From: CAWEDP01 sp963807925
Lineage (GTDB): Bacteria; Acidobacteriota; Vicinamibacteria; Vicinamibacterales; CAVVIG01
DNA: 64,000 bases
Direction of reading: 5' to 3'
NCBI GenBank assembly: GCA_963807925.1
Contig: CAWEDP010000003.1
Location: forward strand, 62,001 to 126,000
Shown one piece after another: positions 43,774 to 52,916 of this stretch. Position 1 is the stretch's first letter. The number at the start of each line of letters is the position of its first letter. The notes beneath the pieces were generated by a model that was not told the DNA's origin, ran no database searches, and worked only from the letters and a program-made list of their open reading frames with translations. A program made the translations under genes and the position numbers.

Positions 43774-46768
43774 CGGACGGCGAGCGCCGGAGCGCGGGAT
43801 CGCGATGATCACCACGCTGCTGGTGCTGATGCTCATGTCGGCATTGCTCGTCGGATTCACCGCTGTCGTGATGAGCGACCAGCGGCTTCGGTTCATCGAT
43901 CGCGACCGCGGCCAGGCGTTCTACGCGGCGAGCGGCGCCGTGGAGAAGCTGACAGCGGACCTCGGCAATCTCTTCTTCGCCAATCTCGCGCCGACGCGCG
44001 CCCAGATCGGCACGGTGACGGCGAGCCCTCCGGGCATCACGGGCGTGACCTACAGCGCGTCGGCCGCGCCGGCCCCGCTGCCCGCCAGCTCGCTCTCCTC
44101 CTATTACTGCGCCTCGCCGAACACCACCACGGTGGTCGGAACCAACGGCTACACCATCACGTTCTGCGCCAATGCGGCCGGCAATCCGACGACGACCTCG
44201 TCGAATCCGATCAAGAGCGGACCGTACGAAGGCCTGATTGCCGCCCAGACGCCCTTTCAGGTGGACGTGACCGCCCGCACGGCGACAGGGGGCGAAGTGC
44301 ACCTGATCCGGACCATGGAGGCGGTGGCGATTCCGGTGTTCCAGTTCGGGATGTTCTCCGACGTCGATCTGTCGTTCTTCGCGGGCCCGAACTTCGACTT
44401 CGGCGGCCGCGTGCACACCAACGGCAGCCTGTTCCTCTCCGAAGGAGGCGGGTCGACGCTCACGCTGCGGGACAAGGTGACTGCGGTCAAGGAAGTGGTC
44501 CGGCAGAAGATGCAGAACGGCGCGTCGATCGACGCGGCGCCGGCGCACACCGGCACGGTCAGCATGGCCGCGTCGACGACGACGTTCCGCAACCTTGCCC
44601 GCACCGAGGGGAGCGTCGTCGACGACGCCGACACCGCGGCGAACGAGCCGATCTGGCACAGCGTCTCGTTGAGCGCGTACAACAGCTGGATCCGGAACGG
44701 CAGAACGGGCGCCAAGGCGCTGAACCTGCCGCTCATCACCGTCGGCGGCACCAACCCCGATCTGATCCGGCGCGCGCCGCCGGGCGAGAACGCCGCCAAC
44801 CCGATCCTCTTCAGCGAACGGCTGTTCGCGAAGGCCAGCCTGCGGATTCTCCTGTCGGACACCTCCGCGGACATCACCAACCTGCCGTCGGTGACCCCGA
44901 CGCCGCCGGTCCGCCTGGACGGCGACTGGAAGACGACGCCGCCCGACAACGGCGTGGCGTACGGCCCGGTGGACGGCACGCATCCGCCGATCGCGCGATC
45001 GATGGGCGTCCTCTCGAGCAATACCTCGGCGAACACCGCCGCCGGCGATGCGACGATCAGCGTGGGGGCGATTCCCGCGATCTACCTGACGCCGCAGGTG
45101 ACCGTCACCAACAGCGGCACCGGCGCCACCATCGGTCCCTTCACGTGCACCGGCCGCACAGCGACCTCGTTCACCGGTTGCGCCGTGCCGTCGGCGCTCA
45201 CCAGCGGGTGGCCGATCCGGGCGACCTCGACGATGGGGACCGGCATCGTGACGCTGACGCTGAACGGCAACGTCGGCGCTGGGGCCAGCAGGACCTTGAA
45301 CCTCGCTGCCGGACAGACCACGTGGGCGGTTGCCGCCAACACGTTCTGGCTGGGCGGGACCTCCGTCACCTGTGGCGGCCACACCGGGACGACCCAGTTC
45401 ACCGGATGCACCGGCACGCCGGCAACCACGTCGCCGTCCGTCGTGACGTCCGGCTACCTGTCGTCGGTCAACACCGGCACCATCGGCGGCTACCTGAAGA
45501 TCGAAAAGCAGGATGTCAACGGCGTCTGGACCGACGTGACGATGGAAATCCTGAACTACGGGATCGGCGCGCCGAATATCGGGGGCACCGCGTGCGCCGA
45601 TCCGACGCCGAGGGCGATTCTCCGGATGCAGCGTCTTCGCGACAACGGCAATGCCGCGTCCTGCACGTATGCGGGGAGCCAGAGCTCGTACGACTGGTGG
45701 CCGAACGTCCTCTTCGACACGCGCGAGGCGCTGCTGCGCGACACCGCCGCGGCCAATCTGCTTCTCGGCGGCGTGATGCAGTACATGACGATTGACACGG
45801 CGAATCTCGCCAAGTGGTTCAAGGCGGCCGCGCCGTACAACGCCGGAAGCGGCGCGAATGCGATCATCGACAATACCGGCTACACGGTGTACTTCTCCGA
45901 CCGTCGGAACAACCGCAACGCGGCGAACGTCGAGACCGGCGAGTACGGCTTCGAGGACTTCGTGAATCCGGCCGCCGCCGACGGATCGCCGAACGGGCTC
46001 CTCGATGCCGGCGAGGACGTGAACGGCAATGCCGCGCTGGACACGTATGGGCGGAACCCGAGCTACGACGGCGTGTCGGGCGCCGTGCCGCCGGGCGCCG
46101 CCGCGCCCCTCAACGCCGCCGCGCGTCCCACGACGATGGTGACCATCGAACAGGCCAAGGTGAACCGCGCCCTCCTGTTCCGGCGCGCGCTGAAAGTGAT
46201 CAACGGCGCCAACATCGCCGGCCTCGGCGTCAACGGCCTCACGGTCGTGGCCGAGAATCCGGTGTACATCCAGGGCGACTGGAACGCGGCCGGCGGCAAC
46301 TTCAACGGCGCCCACGCCGCGACCGCCGTGATCGCCGACGCCGTCACGCTCTTGTCGAACGGATGGAGCGACCAGACATCCTTCACGCAGCCGTACGCGC
46401 CGGGCAACCGCAACCGCGGCACCCAGTCGTGGTATCGGGTGGCGATCATCGGGGGAAAGGGCGCCGCGTTCCCGCAGCCGGCGGGCACGGCGGCCGACTT
46501 CGGGACCGATGGCGGCGCGCACAACTTCCTGCGGTACCTCGAGAACGGTGACCAGGCGGTCAACTACCGGGGCTCCATCGCCACGTTCTTCTACAACCGT
46601 CAGGCGGTCGGGACGTTCAAGTGCTGCACGACGGTCTATGGCGCGCCGACGCGCAACTACGCCTTCGACGTCGATTTCCTCGACCCATCGAAGCTTCCGC
46701 CGAACACGCCGGTCTTCCGCGATCTGAACGCGGTCGGGTTCTCACAGGAGCTGCGACCGGGGCGCTGA
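43760..46768 (+). CDS. Large PilX-like pilus assembly protein
   Basis: The N-terminus (RGIAMITTLLVLMLMSALLVGF, given here only as the RGIAMITTLLVLMLM core) is the PilX-type membrane helix, followed by GQAFYAASGAVEKL, typical of PilX N-terminal domains. The 1,002 residues are far longer than a usual PilX (about 200); the long mature part is rich in Thr, Gly and Asn, with FDFGGRVHTNGSLFLSEGG and a calcium-loop-like DAGEDVNGNAALD. ATG 43760 is chosen because it overlaps the pilW-frame stop. It probably forms or decorates the tip of a type IV pilus and may be an adhesin. Confidence 0.8.
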   Translation: MSRSSGRRAPERGIAMITTLLVLMLMSALLVGFTAVVMSDQRLRFIDRDRGQAFYAASGAVEKLTADLGNLFFANLAPTRAQIGTVTASPPGITGVTYSASAAPAPLPASSLSSYYCASPNTTTVVGTNGYTITFCANAAGNPTTTSSNPIKSGPYEGLIAAQTPFQVDVTARTATGGEVHLIRTMEAVAIPVFQFGMFSDVDLSFFAGPNFDFGGRVHTNGSLFLSEGGGSTLTLRDKVTAVKEVVRQKMQNGASIDAAPAHTGTVSMAASTTTFRNLARTEGSVVDDADTAANEPIWHSVSLSAYNSWIRNGRTGAKALNLPLITVGGTNPDLIRRAPPGENAANPILFSERLFAKASLRILLSDTSADITNLPSVTPTPPVRLDGDWKTTPPDNGVAYGPVDGTHPPIARSMGVLSSNTSANTAAGDATISVGAIPAIYLTPQVTVTNSGTGATIGPFTCTGRTATSFTGCAVPSALTSGWPIRATSTMGTGIVTLTLNGNVGAGASRTLNLAAGQTTWAVAANTFWLGGTSVTCGGHTGTTQFTGCTGTPATTSPSVVTSGYLSSVNTGTIGGYLKIEKQDVNGVWTDVTMEILNYGIGAPNIGGTACADPTPRAILRMQRLRDNGNAASCTYAGSQSSYDWWPNVLFDTREALLRDTAAANLLLGGVMQYMTIDTANLAKWFKAAAPYNAGSGANAIIDNTGYTVYFSDRRNNRNAANVETGEYGFEDFVNPAAADGSPNGLLDAGEDVNGNAALDTYGRNPSYDGVSGAVPPGAAAPLNAAARPTTMVTIEQAKVNRALLFRRALKVINGANIAGLGVNGLTVVAENPVYIQGDWNAAGGNFNGAHAATAVIADAVTLLSNGWSDQTSFTQPYAPGNRNRGTQSWYRVAIIGGKGAAFPQPAGTAADFGTDGGAHNFLRYLENGDQAVNYRGSIATFFYNRQAVGTFKCCTTVYGAPTRNYAFDVDFLDPSKLPPNTPVFRDLNAVGFSQELRPGR

Positions 46769-46890
46769 CGGGAGAGCGTCAGTGCCCGATGCCGATTCCT
46801 GCTCGCGCGCGAGACCGGTGGACCTGGGACGCGAGGGCTGATTCGACGACGCGTCCTGTGACACCATAGGGGCGGACACGCGATCGCCCG

Positions 46891-47298
46891 ATGGTCGAAC
46901 GGATGCTCGAAACCGCGCTCTACGTCGACGACCTCGACGCCGTCGCGGCGTTCTATCAGGACGTGCTCGACCTTCACGTGCTCGACCGGAGCGCCCGGCT
47001 CGTCGCGATGGACGCCGGCCAGGGCACCCTGCTGCTGCTCTTTCGTCGGGGGGCGACGACGTCGGGGCTGGCCACGCCTGGCGGCTGGATCCCGCCGCAC
47101 GATGGCCACGGTCCGGTGCACCTGGCGTTTGCCGTGGCGGCGGACGCCCTGGACAGATGCGAGCGGCGCCTCGAAGAACACGGCGTTGCCATCGAGAGTC
47201 GCGTTCGCTGGACCGGCGGCGGCCGCAGCATCTACTTCCGCGATCCGGCCGGCCACTCGGTCGAACTGGCCACGCCGGGCACGTGGGCGACCTACTGA
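46891..47298 (+). CDS. Single-domain VOC family protein
   Basis: A 135-residue protein with one VOC fold: LETALYVDDLDAVAAFYQDVL, GPVHLAFAVAADALDRC and YFRDPAGHSVELATPG, where His and Glu are candidate metal ligands. It resembles glyoxalase I, FosA-type and other small VOC enzymes. The function is not decided by sequence. It stands alone, convergent with the NTF2-like gene 4 bases away. Confidence 0.8.
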   Translation: MVERMLETALYVDDLDAVAAFYQDVLDLHVLDRSARLVAMDAGQGTLLLLFRRGATTSGLATPGGWIPPHDGHGPVHLAFAVAADALDRCERRLEEHGVAIESRVRWTGGGRSIYFRDPAGHSVELATPGTWATY

Positions 47299-47301
47299 CC
47301 G

Positions 47302-47775
47302 TTACTTCTTCGGCGCCGCCGGCGTGGTTTCCTGATGGAAGGCGGCTCTCCAGGTGCCGCCCCGGTTGACCCACACCGTTGTCGCGTAGACGAGCGGCGG
47401 AACCGGCTGGCCCTGATAGGTTCCCTTCTGATTCAGCTTGTAGGTCAGGATCGAGACGGTCGGTGACACCGGCAGGACCTTGACGTCCTCCAGCCTGGCG
47501 TTCTCCAGCTTCAGGTCGGGGATCGATTTCACGAAGTCGGCGACTTTCATGTAGCCGGTTTCGTCGACGGCCCAGCCGTCCGCCTCGACGAGGCGGTTGA
47601 ACGCGGCGACGTCCTTCTTCATCAGCGCGTCCTGCACCTTCTGCTCGTTCGCCGTCAGGCGGCTCGCCAGCGAGTCACGGCCTGCCGCCGGTTTGCCGGT
47701 GGCGCCCTGTGCGAGGGCGGGACCGGCCCACAGAACTGCGGCGATCCCGAATCCAACGAGTCTGGCTTGCCTCAT
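47302..47775 (-). CDS. Secreted DUF4440/NTF2-like protein
   Basis: A signal peptide (ARLVGFGIAAVLWAGPALAQ) precedes a 130-residue NTF2-like fold of the DUF4440 type: EQKVQDALMKKDVAAFNRLV, WAVDETGYMKVADFV and VYATTVWVNRGGTWRAAFHQ. The start has a GGAGG site. Proteins of this kind are often small-molecule-binding or enzyme-like, but no active site is assigned. It precedes the M16 pair on the same strand by gene order (the pair lies upstream). Confidence 0.8.
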   Translation of the reverse strand: MRQARLVGFGIAAVLWAGPALAQGATGKPAAGRDSLASRLTANEQKVQDALMKKDVAAFNRLVEADGWAVDETGYMKVADFVKSIPDLKLENARLEDVKVLPVSPTVSILTYKLNQKGTYQGQPVPPLVYATTVWVNRGGTWRAAFHQETTPAAPKK

Positions 47776-47841
47776 GTCTAGATTCCTCCAGTGGGAGATA
47801 CGGGCCGCCGGGACGGCTGGATGGGAGGCGCGGCCACCGGA

Positions 47842-49305
47842 TCAACGGCCTGGAGCCGGGGCCGGGCCGAACACCTCGTCGATGGTCACGTTCTTGATCG
47901 GCCCGAGGTTCAGCGCACGAATGCCGGGCTCGATCACCTTCTGGTCACCGACGACGACGACGGCGACGCGCGACGGCTGGACGTAGAGGCGGGCGACGCG
48001 CTGCACGTCGGCGGCGGTCACAGCTTCGATGGTCGGAATGTACTTCGAGAAATAGTCGGCCGGCAGCTTGTAGACAATGGCGTCCTCCAGCCGCCGCGAG
48101 ATGTCGGTCGTCGCCTCGAACCCGGACGGGAACCGCAGCGACACGTAGTTCTTCGCACGCGACAGCTCGTCGGCCGGCACCGGCTGGACGATGCCGTTCA
48201 GCTCGATGAAGAACTCCTTCAGCGATTCGGAGGTCTTGTCGGTCTGGACGCCCGAGGTCGCGAAGAACGGGCCGGCCGCCTTGCGCATGTCGAACCCCGA
48301 CGCCGCGCCGTAGGTGTATCCGTGTTTCTCGCGCAGGTTCATGTTGAGGCGCGAAGTGAAGGATCCGCCGAGGATCGTGTTCATGACCTGAATCGGAAAG
48401 TAATCCGGCGTGGATCGGGCGACGCCGACGCCGCCGATCCGGATCTGCGTTTGCGGAGCGCCCGGCTTGTCGACGATGTAGACCTGACGGGCGGCGGGAG
48501 GCGCGATGGTCGGGAGCGGCGGCGACGGCGACGGGCCGCCGGAGCGCCAGCTGCCGAAGGCGGTTTCGAGGAGCGGCATCACCTTGTCGGGAGAGACGTC
48601 GCCGACCACGACGAGCGTGCAGTTGGCCGGCCGGAACACCGACGCGTACTGCGCGCGCAGATCGCCGACCGTGAAGCTCTTGATGGTCTCCGCCGTCCCG
48701 CCGACGGCGGTGCCGTAGCGGTGCGTGGCGCCGTAGATGACGTGTGGAAACGCCTGCGCGACGATCGCCGCCGGGTCGTCGCGCGCCTGGAGGAGCGCGG
48801 TCAGCCGCTGCTGGCGCAGGCGCTCGAGCTCCTCGGCCGGAAACGTGGGGCGGAGCGCGACGTCGGCCATGATCGCGAGCGCCTCGCCGAGTCGGGCGAC
48901 CGGGACATGCAGTCGAACCGCCGACGCATCGTACGAGCTGCCGGCGCCAAGGTCCGCGCCGAGGAAATCGACCTCGTCGGCGATCGCGAGCGCGCCGCGG
49001 GCCCCCGCCCCTTCCTCAAGCATCGAAGTCATCAGGCTCGTGACGCCGAACTTGCCGGGCGGATCGTCCGCCGCGCCGATCGATGCGACGAGATTGACCT
49101 GCGCGACCGGCACTTCGTGCTGCTCGACGATCCAGACAGGCACGCCATTGGAGAGCTGCCGCTTCTGGATCGCGGGGAGCTTGAGCGCCGGTGGCGGCCC
49201 GAGTCGCGGCGGCCGGCTGCGGTCCGGCGCCTGCGCCGAGACGATGACGGCGGCCGCGCACGCGCCAAGCGCCAGTGCGGCCCTCGAGCGGAAGAGTAGT
49301 CTCAT
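47842..49305 (-). CDS. M16-family peptidase homologue without the zinc motif
   Basis: A signal peptide leads into an M16 (insulinase/processing peptidase-like) fold. The catalytic HxxEH is absent: the place where it would be reads GVTSLMTSMLEEGAG. The second-domain R/Y region (GYTYGAASGFDMRKAAGPFF) is kept, as in the non-catalytic partner subunit of M16B pairs. It lies 42 bases after the catalytic M16 gene and is probably its partner in a periplasmic heterodimer. Length 487 residues. Confidence 0.87.
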   Translation of the reverse strand: MRLLFRSRAALALGACAAAVIVSAQAPDRSRPPRLGPPPALKLPAIQKRQLSNGVPVWIVEQHEVPVAQVNLVASIGAADDPPGKFGVTSLMTSMLEEGAGARGALAIADEVDFLGADLGAGSSYDASAVRLHVPVARLGEALAIMADVALRPTFPAEELERLRQQRLTALLQARDDPAAIVAQAFPHVIYGATHRYGTAVGGTAETIKSFTVGDLRAQYASVFRPANCTLVVVGDVSPDKVMPLLETAFGSWRSGGPSPSPPLPTIAPPAARQVYIVDKPGAPQTQIRIGGVGVARSTPDYFPIQVMNTILGGSFTSRLNMNLREKHGYTYGAASGFDMRKAAGPFFATSGVQTDKTSESLKEFFIELNGIVQPVPADELSRAKNYVSLRFPSGFEATTDISRRLEDAIVYKLPADYFSKYIPTIEAVTAADVQRVARLYVQPSRVAVVVVGDQKVIEPGIRALNLGPIKNVTIDEVFGPAPAPGR

Positions 49306-49347
49306 GGCTGATCGGCCCTCGACTGATTGATCGCGCGACCGCGCCCC

Positions 49348-50697
49348 TTACGGCGCACTCGCGGGCACGACGGTCAGCTCCACGCGTCGGTCGCGCGGCA
49401 GGAAGCTCGCGGCGGCCGCCCGAACATCCGACACCGACAGCGCGCGATAGCGGCCGAGATCCTCGTTGAACCAGTCCGCGTCGCCCGTCTCGGTGTAGTA
49501 GCCGTTGAGTTGATCCGCCTTCCCGCCGAAGCCCCCGACGCGCTCCATGCGGTTGTAGAACGAGGATTCGATCTGGTTGATCGACCGCTCGAGCTCGTGC
49601 GCCGTCGGCGGCTCGGTCTGCAGCTTCGCGAGCTCCTCGTCCACGATCTTCTGCATCTCGGCGGCCGTGTGGCCCGGCCGTGGCGTGACGGTGATCTGGA
49701 AGTACGACGCGACCTGCCCGGACGCCTGCAGCGCCGAGACGCTCTGCGCGATCTGCAGGTCGTACACCAGCCGCTTGTACAGCCGTGAATTCTTGCTCCC
49801 GGCCAGGATGTCCGCGACGACGTCGAGCGTCGCGTCGCCGGGCGCGAAATGACGCGGCGTGATCCAGGCGAGATACAGGCGCGGCAGTTGCACGCGATCG
49901 GTGATCGTCTTCTTCTGCACGCCCGTCAGCGCGACGCCCGGAATGGCCTGCGGCTCGGGCGCGGGCGCCGCCTTCACGTCGCCGAACCACTTCTCGATCA
50001 GACGCTCCGCGTCAGCCGTGTTCACGTCGCCGGCGACGACGAGGCTGGCGTTCGCCGGCGAGTAGTACGTCTTGAAGAACCTGACGACGTCCTCGTAGCT
50101 CGCCGCTGTGAGATCCGGCATGTAGCCGATGACCGGCCAGTGATACGGGTGCCCCTCTGGAAACAGCATTTCCGTGAGCGTGATCTCCGCCATGCCGTAC
50201 GGACGGTTCTCGTAGCTCTGCCGCCGCTCGTTCTTCACCACGTCTCGCTGCGCGTCCACGGTTTGCGGCGTCATCGAGTCGAGCAGGTAGCCCATGCGAT
50301 CCGACTCGAGGAAGAGCGCCAGCTCGAGCGCGTTCGACGGCACGTTGATCCAGTAATTGGTGCGGTCGGTTTCCGTCGATCCGTTGTTGGTGCCGCCGGC
50401 AGCCTCGAGGAGATCGTCGAACTCGCCCGGCTTGACGTGGCCCGATCCCATGAACATCAGGTGCTCGAACAGATGGGCGAAGCCGGTACGGCCGGGGCGC
50501 TCGCGGCTCGAGCCGACGTGGTACCACATGTTCACCGTGACGACGGGAACGCGATGGTCCTCGTGCACGATCGCGTGCAGCCCGTTCGGCAGCGTGAACA
50601 GCGTGTACGGCACCTCGATCTTCGTCTGCGCGGCCGTGCGGCCGGCGCCCGCCACGGCGACCAGCACCGCGAGTGCGAACGAAGCGGCGTATTTCAT
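49348..50697 (-). CDS. M16-family zinc metallopeptidase (catalytic subunit)
   Basis: A signal peptide and the inverted zinc motif HLFEHLMFMG, with the downstream Glu in the NGSTETDRTNYW region, mark an active M16B peptidase. The 449 residues equal a one-half (two-domain) unit, so it probably pairs with the inactive homologue just downstream. The ATG 50697 lies 6 bases after TAGAAT, suggesting a leaderless message. Substrate unknown, probably peptides in the periplasm. Confidence 0.9.
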   Translation of the reverse strand: MKYAASFALAVLVAVAGAGRTAAQTKIEVPYTLFTLPNGLHAIVHEDHRVPVVTVNMWYHVGSSRERPGRTGFAHLFEHLMFMGSGHVKPGEFDDLLEAAGGTNNGSTETDRTNYWINVPSNALELALFLESDRMGYLLDSMTPQTVDAQRDVVKNERRQSYENRPYGMAEITLTEMLFPEGHPYHWPVIGYMPDLTAASYEDVVRFFKTYYSPANASLVVAGDVNTADAERLIEKWFGDVKAAPAPEPQAIPGVALTGVQKKTITDRVQLPRLYLAWITPRHFAPGDATLDVVADILAGSKNSRLYKRLVYDLQIAQSVSALQASGQVASYFQITVTPRPGHTAAEMQKIVDEELAKLQTEPPTAHELERSINQIESSFYNRMERVGGFGGKADQLNGYYTETGDADWFNEDLGRYRALSVSDVRAAAASFLPRDRRVELTVVPASAP

Positions 50698-50703
50698 AGG
50701 GCG

Positions 50704-50709
50704 ATTCTA
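50704..50709 (-). promoter_or_regulatory. -10 box of the M16 peptidase gene
   Basis: TAGAAT on the minus strand, exactly 6 bases before ATG 50697. Confidence 0.55.
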
Positions 50710-50756
50710 CTCCCGCGCCTTGGTGCCGATGCTCTTCTGTGATGAAATGACGCGCG

Positions 50757-51248
50757 ATGAGTGACAACCGACCGCTGGTGGGGATCATCATGGGCTCGAC
50801 CTCCGATTGGGACACCATGAAGCACGCCGACGAGATGCTGACCTGGTTCGAGATTGCGCACGAATCGCGCGTGCTGTCGGCGCACAGGACCCCGGCGTTG
50901 ACAGCCGCATACGCGTCGGATGCCGAGCACCGCGGCCTCGAGGTCATCATCGCGGGCGCGGGGGGCGCGGCGCACCTGCCGGGCGTCGTCGCCGCCTATA
51001 CGCTGCTGCCGGTCATCGGCGTCCCCGTGAAGAGCGCGGCGCTCAACGGACTCGATTCGCTGCTCTCCATCGTCCAGATGCCGAAGGGCATCCCGGTCGC
51101 GACCGTCGCGATTGGCGCATCGGGTGCGGCCAACGCCGCGCTGCTCGCCGTCGCGATTCTGGCCACTTCGCGCCCGGCCCTGCGGGGCCGGCTGCAGGCG
51201 TATCGCGACGGAATCGCCGCCGAAGTCCGCAGCGCCACTGTCGGCTGA
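50757..51248 (+). CDS. purE: N5-carboxyaminoimidazole ribonucleotide mutase
   Basis: The conserved N-terminus VGIIMGSTSDWDTM and SAHRTPALTAAYA, with the GAGGAAHLPGVVAA loop and the catalytic His in it, identify PurE class I. It converts N5-CAIR to CAIR in purine synthesis. The 163 residues are normal. purK, often adjacent, is absent here. It diverges from the M16 gene by 59 bases. Confidence 0.93.
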   Translation: MSDNRPLVGIIMGSTSDWDTMKHADEMLTWFEIAHESRVLSAHRTPALTAAYASDAEHRGLEVIIAGAGGAAHLPGVVAAYTLLPVIGVPVKSAALNGLDSLLSIVQMPKGIPVATVAIGASGAANAALLAVAILATSRPALRGRLQAYRDGIAAEVRSATVG

Positions 51249-51332
51249 CGGAACCCCCGGCAAAATCCGACGCCGCTCCCGGCGGTCGCCCCCTGCCGGG
51301 CTTTCCGGCGTGAAGATTGCTTTCGACTCGGC

Positions 51333-52070
51333 GTGCGAAGCTGCCTCATCCGTGCTCTGGTCACGTTGACGGCTGGTTCGACCGTTGCCGCCACCTATGC
51401 GCCCGACCCGGGATCCGCCGGCGGTTCGCCCGTCTTCGCCGTCGTGCTCGAGCGCTTCCTGGCCGACAATCGCAGCGACGGCCCGGTGCCCTATCGCGCT
51501 CTGCGCCGCCTCGATGCCCGAGCCGAACGCTTCGTGTCCGCCGCCGCGATGGAAGTGTGGACCGAAGTCGATGAGCAAGGCGGCATGCGCTACCGCATCG
51601 TCAGCGAGACCGGATCGGATTACATCCGATCGAAGGTCTTTCGAGGCGTGCTCGAGGCCGAGCAGGAGGCCCTCAAGTCGGGCGCCGCGGACAAAGCGGG
51701 GATCACGCCGGAAAATTACGCCTTCGATCAGCGCGGCAGCGCCGGCGGCCTCGTGACCGTCGGCCTCAAGCCGCGCCGCAAGGACATGCTCCTGGTCGAC
51801 GGATGGCTGCTGGTCCGCCCCGACGATGGCGCGCTCTTCCGGCTCGAGGGACGGCTCACCAGGACGCCATCGTTTCTGGTCCGGCGGGTCCAGATCGTGC
51901 GCAACTACAGGCGGCTCGCCGGCGTCAGCATGCCGGTGGCGCTCGATTCGGTCGCTCGACTGCTGTTCGCCGGCCGATCGACGTTTCACATGACGTACGA
52001 CTACGAAACCGTCAACGGTCATCGCGTGGGCAACCCGGCCCCTGGAACGCTCGCGTCGGCGGAGCAGTAA
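51333..52070 (+). CDS. Exported protein, paralogue of the next gene, unknown function
   Basis: A 245-residue protein with an N-terminal hydrophobic signal-like stretch and a beta-rich mature part: VVLERFLADNRSDGPVPYRALRRLDA, KPRRKDMLLVDGWLLVRPDDG, and AGRSTFHMTYDYETVNG (quoted in short pieces VVLERFLADN, PYRALRRLDA, RKDMLLVDGW, STFHMTYDYETVNG). It is clearly related to the protein encoded at 52132. The layout resembles outer-membrane lipoprotein sorting (LolA/LolB-like) folds, but this is a weak guess. GTG 51333 is used as start; the ribosome site is unclear. Confidence 0.66.
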   Translation: MRSCLIRALVTLTAGSTVAATYAPDPGSAGGSPVFAVVLERFLADNRSDGPVPYRALRRLDARAERFVSAAAMEVWTEVDEQGGMRYRIVSETGSDYIRSKVFRGVLEAEQEALKSGAADKAGITPENYAFDQRGSAGGLVTVGLKPRRKDMLLVDGWLLVRPDDGALFRLEGRLTRTPSFLVRRVQIVRNYRRLAGVSMPVALDSVARLLFAGRSTFHMTYDYETVNGHRVGNPAPGTLASAEQ

Positions 52071-52118
52071 CCGACGCGGAAACGCGAACAAGGCGTCGCA
52101 CCTCACCCACGGACGGGC

Positions 52119-52124
52119 TAGAAT
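52119..52124 (+). promoter_or_regulatory. -10-like box of the second paralogue
   Basis: TAGAAT, 7 bases before TTG 52132. Confidence 0.45.
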
Positions 52125-52131
52125 AGTCAGG

Positions 52132-52851
52132 TTGAGCCGGCGCCTTTCCCATTTGTCCCTCCTGCTCACGGCTGCATTTGTCGTCGCCGGGACAGCCGCG
52201 TCCGCCGGGCAGCACGCTTCCACGGTTCTCGAACGGTTTCTCATGCACGTCGACGAAGGGCCCTTCGCCTATCGAGCCCTTCGACACATGGACGCGAGCA
52301 ACCGGCGCTTCGGCGCGAGTGCCTGGATGGACGTATGGACTGACGCCGATCGCGCGACCGGGTTCCGCTATGACGTCGCGGCGGAGGGAGGCTCCGGCCC
52401 CATTCGGCGCCGTGTCTTCCGGGCGGCCCTCGATGCCGAACAGAAGATGTGGCGGGAGGGCGAGCCGGCGCGTGCCGGGGTCGATCACACCAACTACTCC
52501 TTCGCGGACAACGGCGACGAGGACGGAGGGCTTGCCTCGCTCGCCATCACACCCAAGCGGAAGGACGTGCTCCTCGTGGACGGCTCGATCTTCGTCACAC
52601 GTGACGACGGCGATCTGGTGCGCATTGAAGGGCGGCTGTCGAAGACCCCGTCGTTCTGGACGCGGCGTGTGGAAATCGTCCGGCGCTACGGGCGCATCGG
52701 CGGCGCGCACGTGCCGGTCGAAACCGAATCTGTCGCGCAGGTGCTCGTCGCCGGCCGCTCGACGTTTCGAATGACGTACGAATATGAAACGGTCAACGGC
52801 ACACGCGTCGGCACGCCCCACGTGAGGACGTCGTCCTCATCCGACCAATGA
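52132..52851 (+). CDS. Exported protein, paralogue of the preceding gene, unknown function
   Basis: A 239-residue product with a signal peptide (LSLLLTAAFVVAGTAASAGQ) and the same blocks as its neighbour: VLERFLMHVDEGPFAYRALR (compare PYRALRRLDA), RKDVLLVDGSIFVTRDDG, LSKTPSFWTRRVEIVRRYG and AGRSTFRMTYEYETVNG. The two genes are tandem duplicates, 61 bases apart, and clearly diverged. TTG 52132 follows a TAGAAT box by 7 bases. The function is unknown; a lipoprotein-carrier-like fold is a guess. Confidence 0.7.
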   Translation: MSRRLSHLSLLLTAAFVVAGTAASAGQHASTVLERFLMHVDEGPFAYRALRHMDASNRRFGASAWMDVWTDADRATGFRYDVAAEGGSGPIRRRVFRAALDAEQKMWREGEPARAGVDHTNYSFADNGDEDGGLASLAITPKRKDVLLVDGSIFVTRDDGDLVRIEGRLSKTPSFWTRRVEIVRRYGRIGGAHVPVETESVAQVLVAGRSTFRMTYEYETVNGTRVGTPHVRTSSSSDQ

Positions 52852-52916
52852 CTCGCGCCATCGAGGCGGGCCGCCGAGCGGCGCCGCCGAACGGCATTCA
52901 CTCAGGGAGCTGAACG

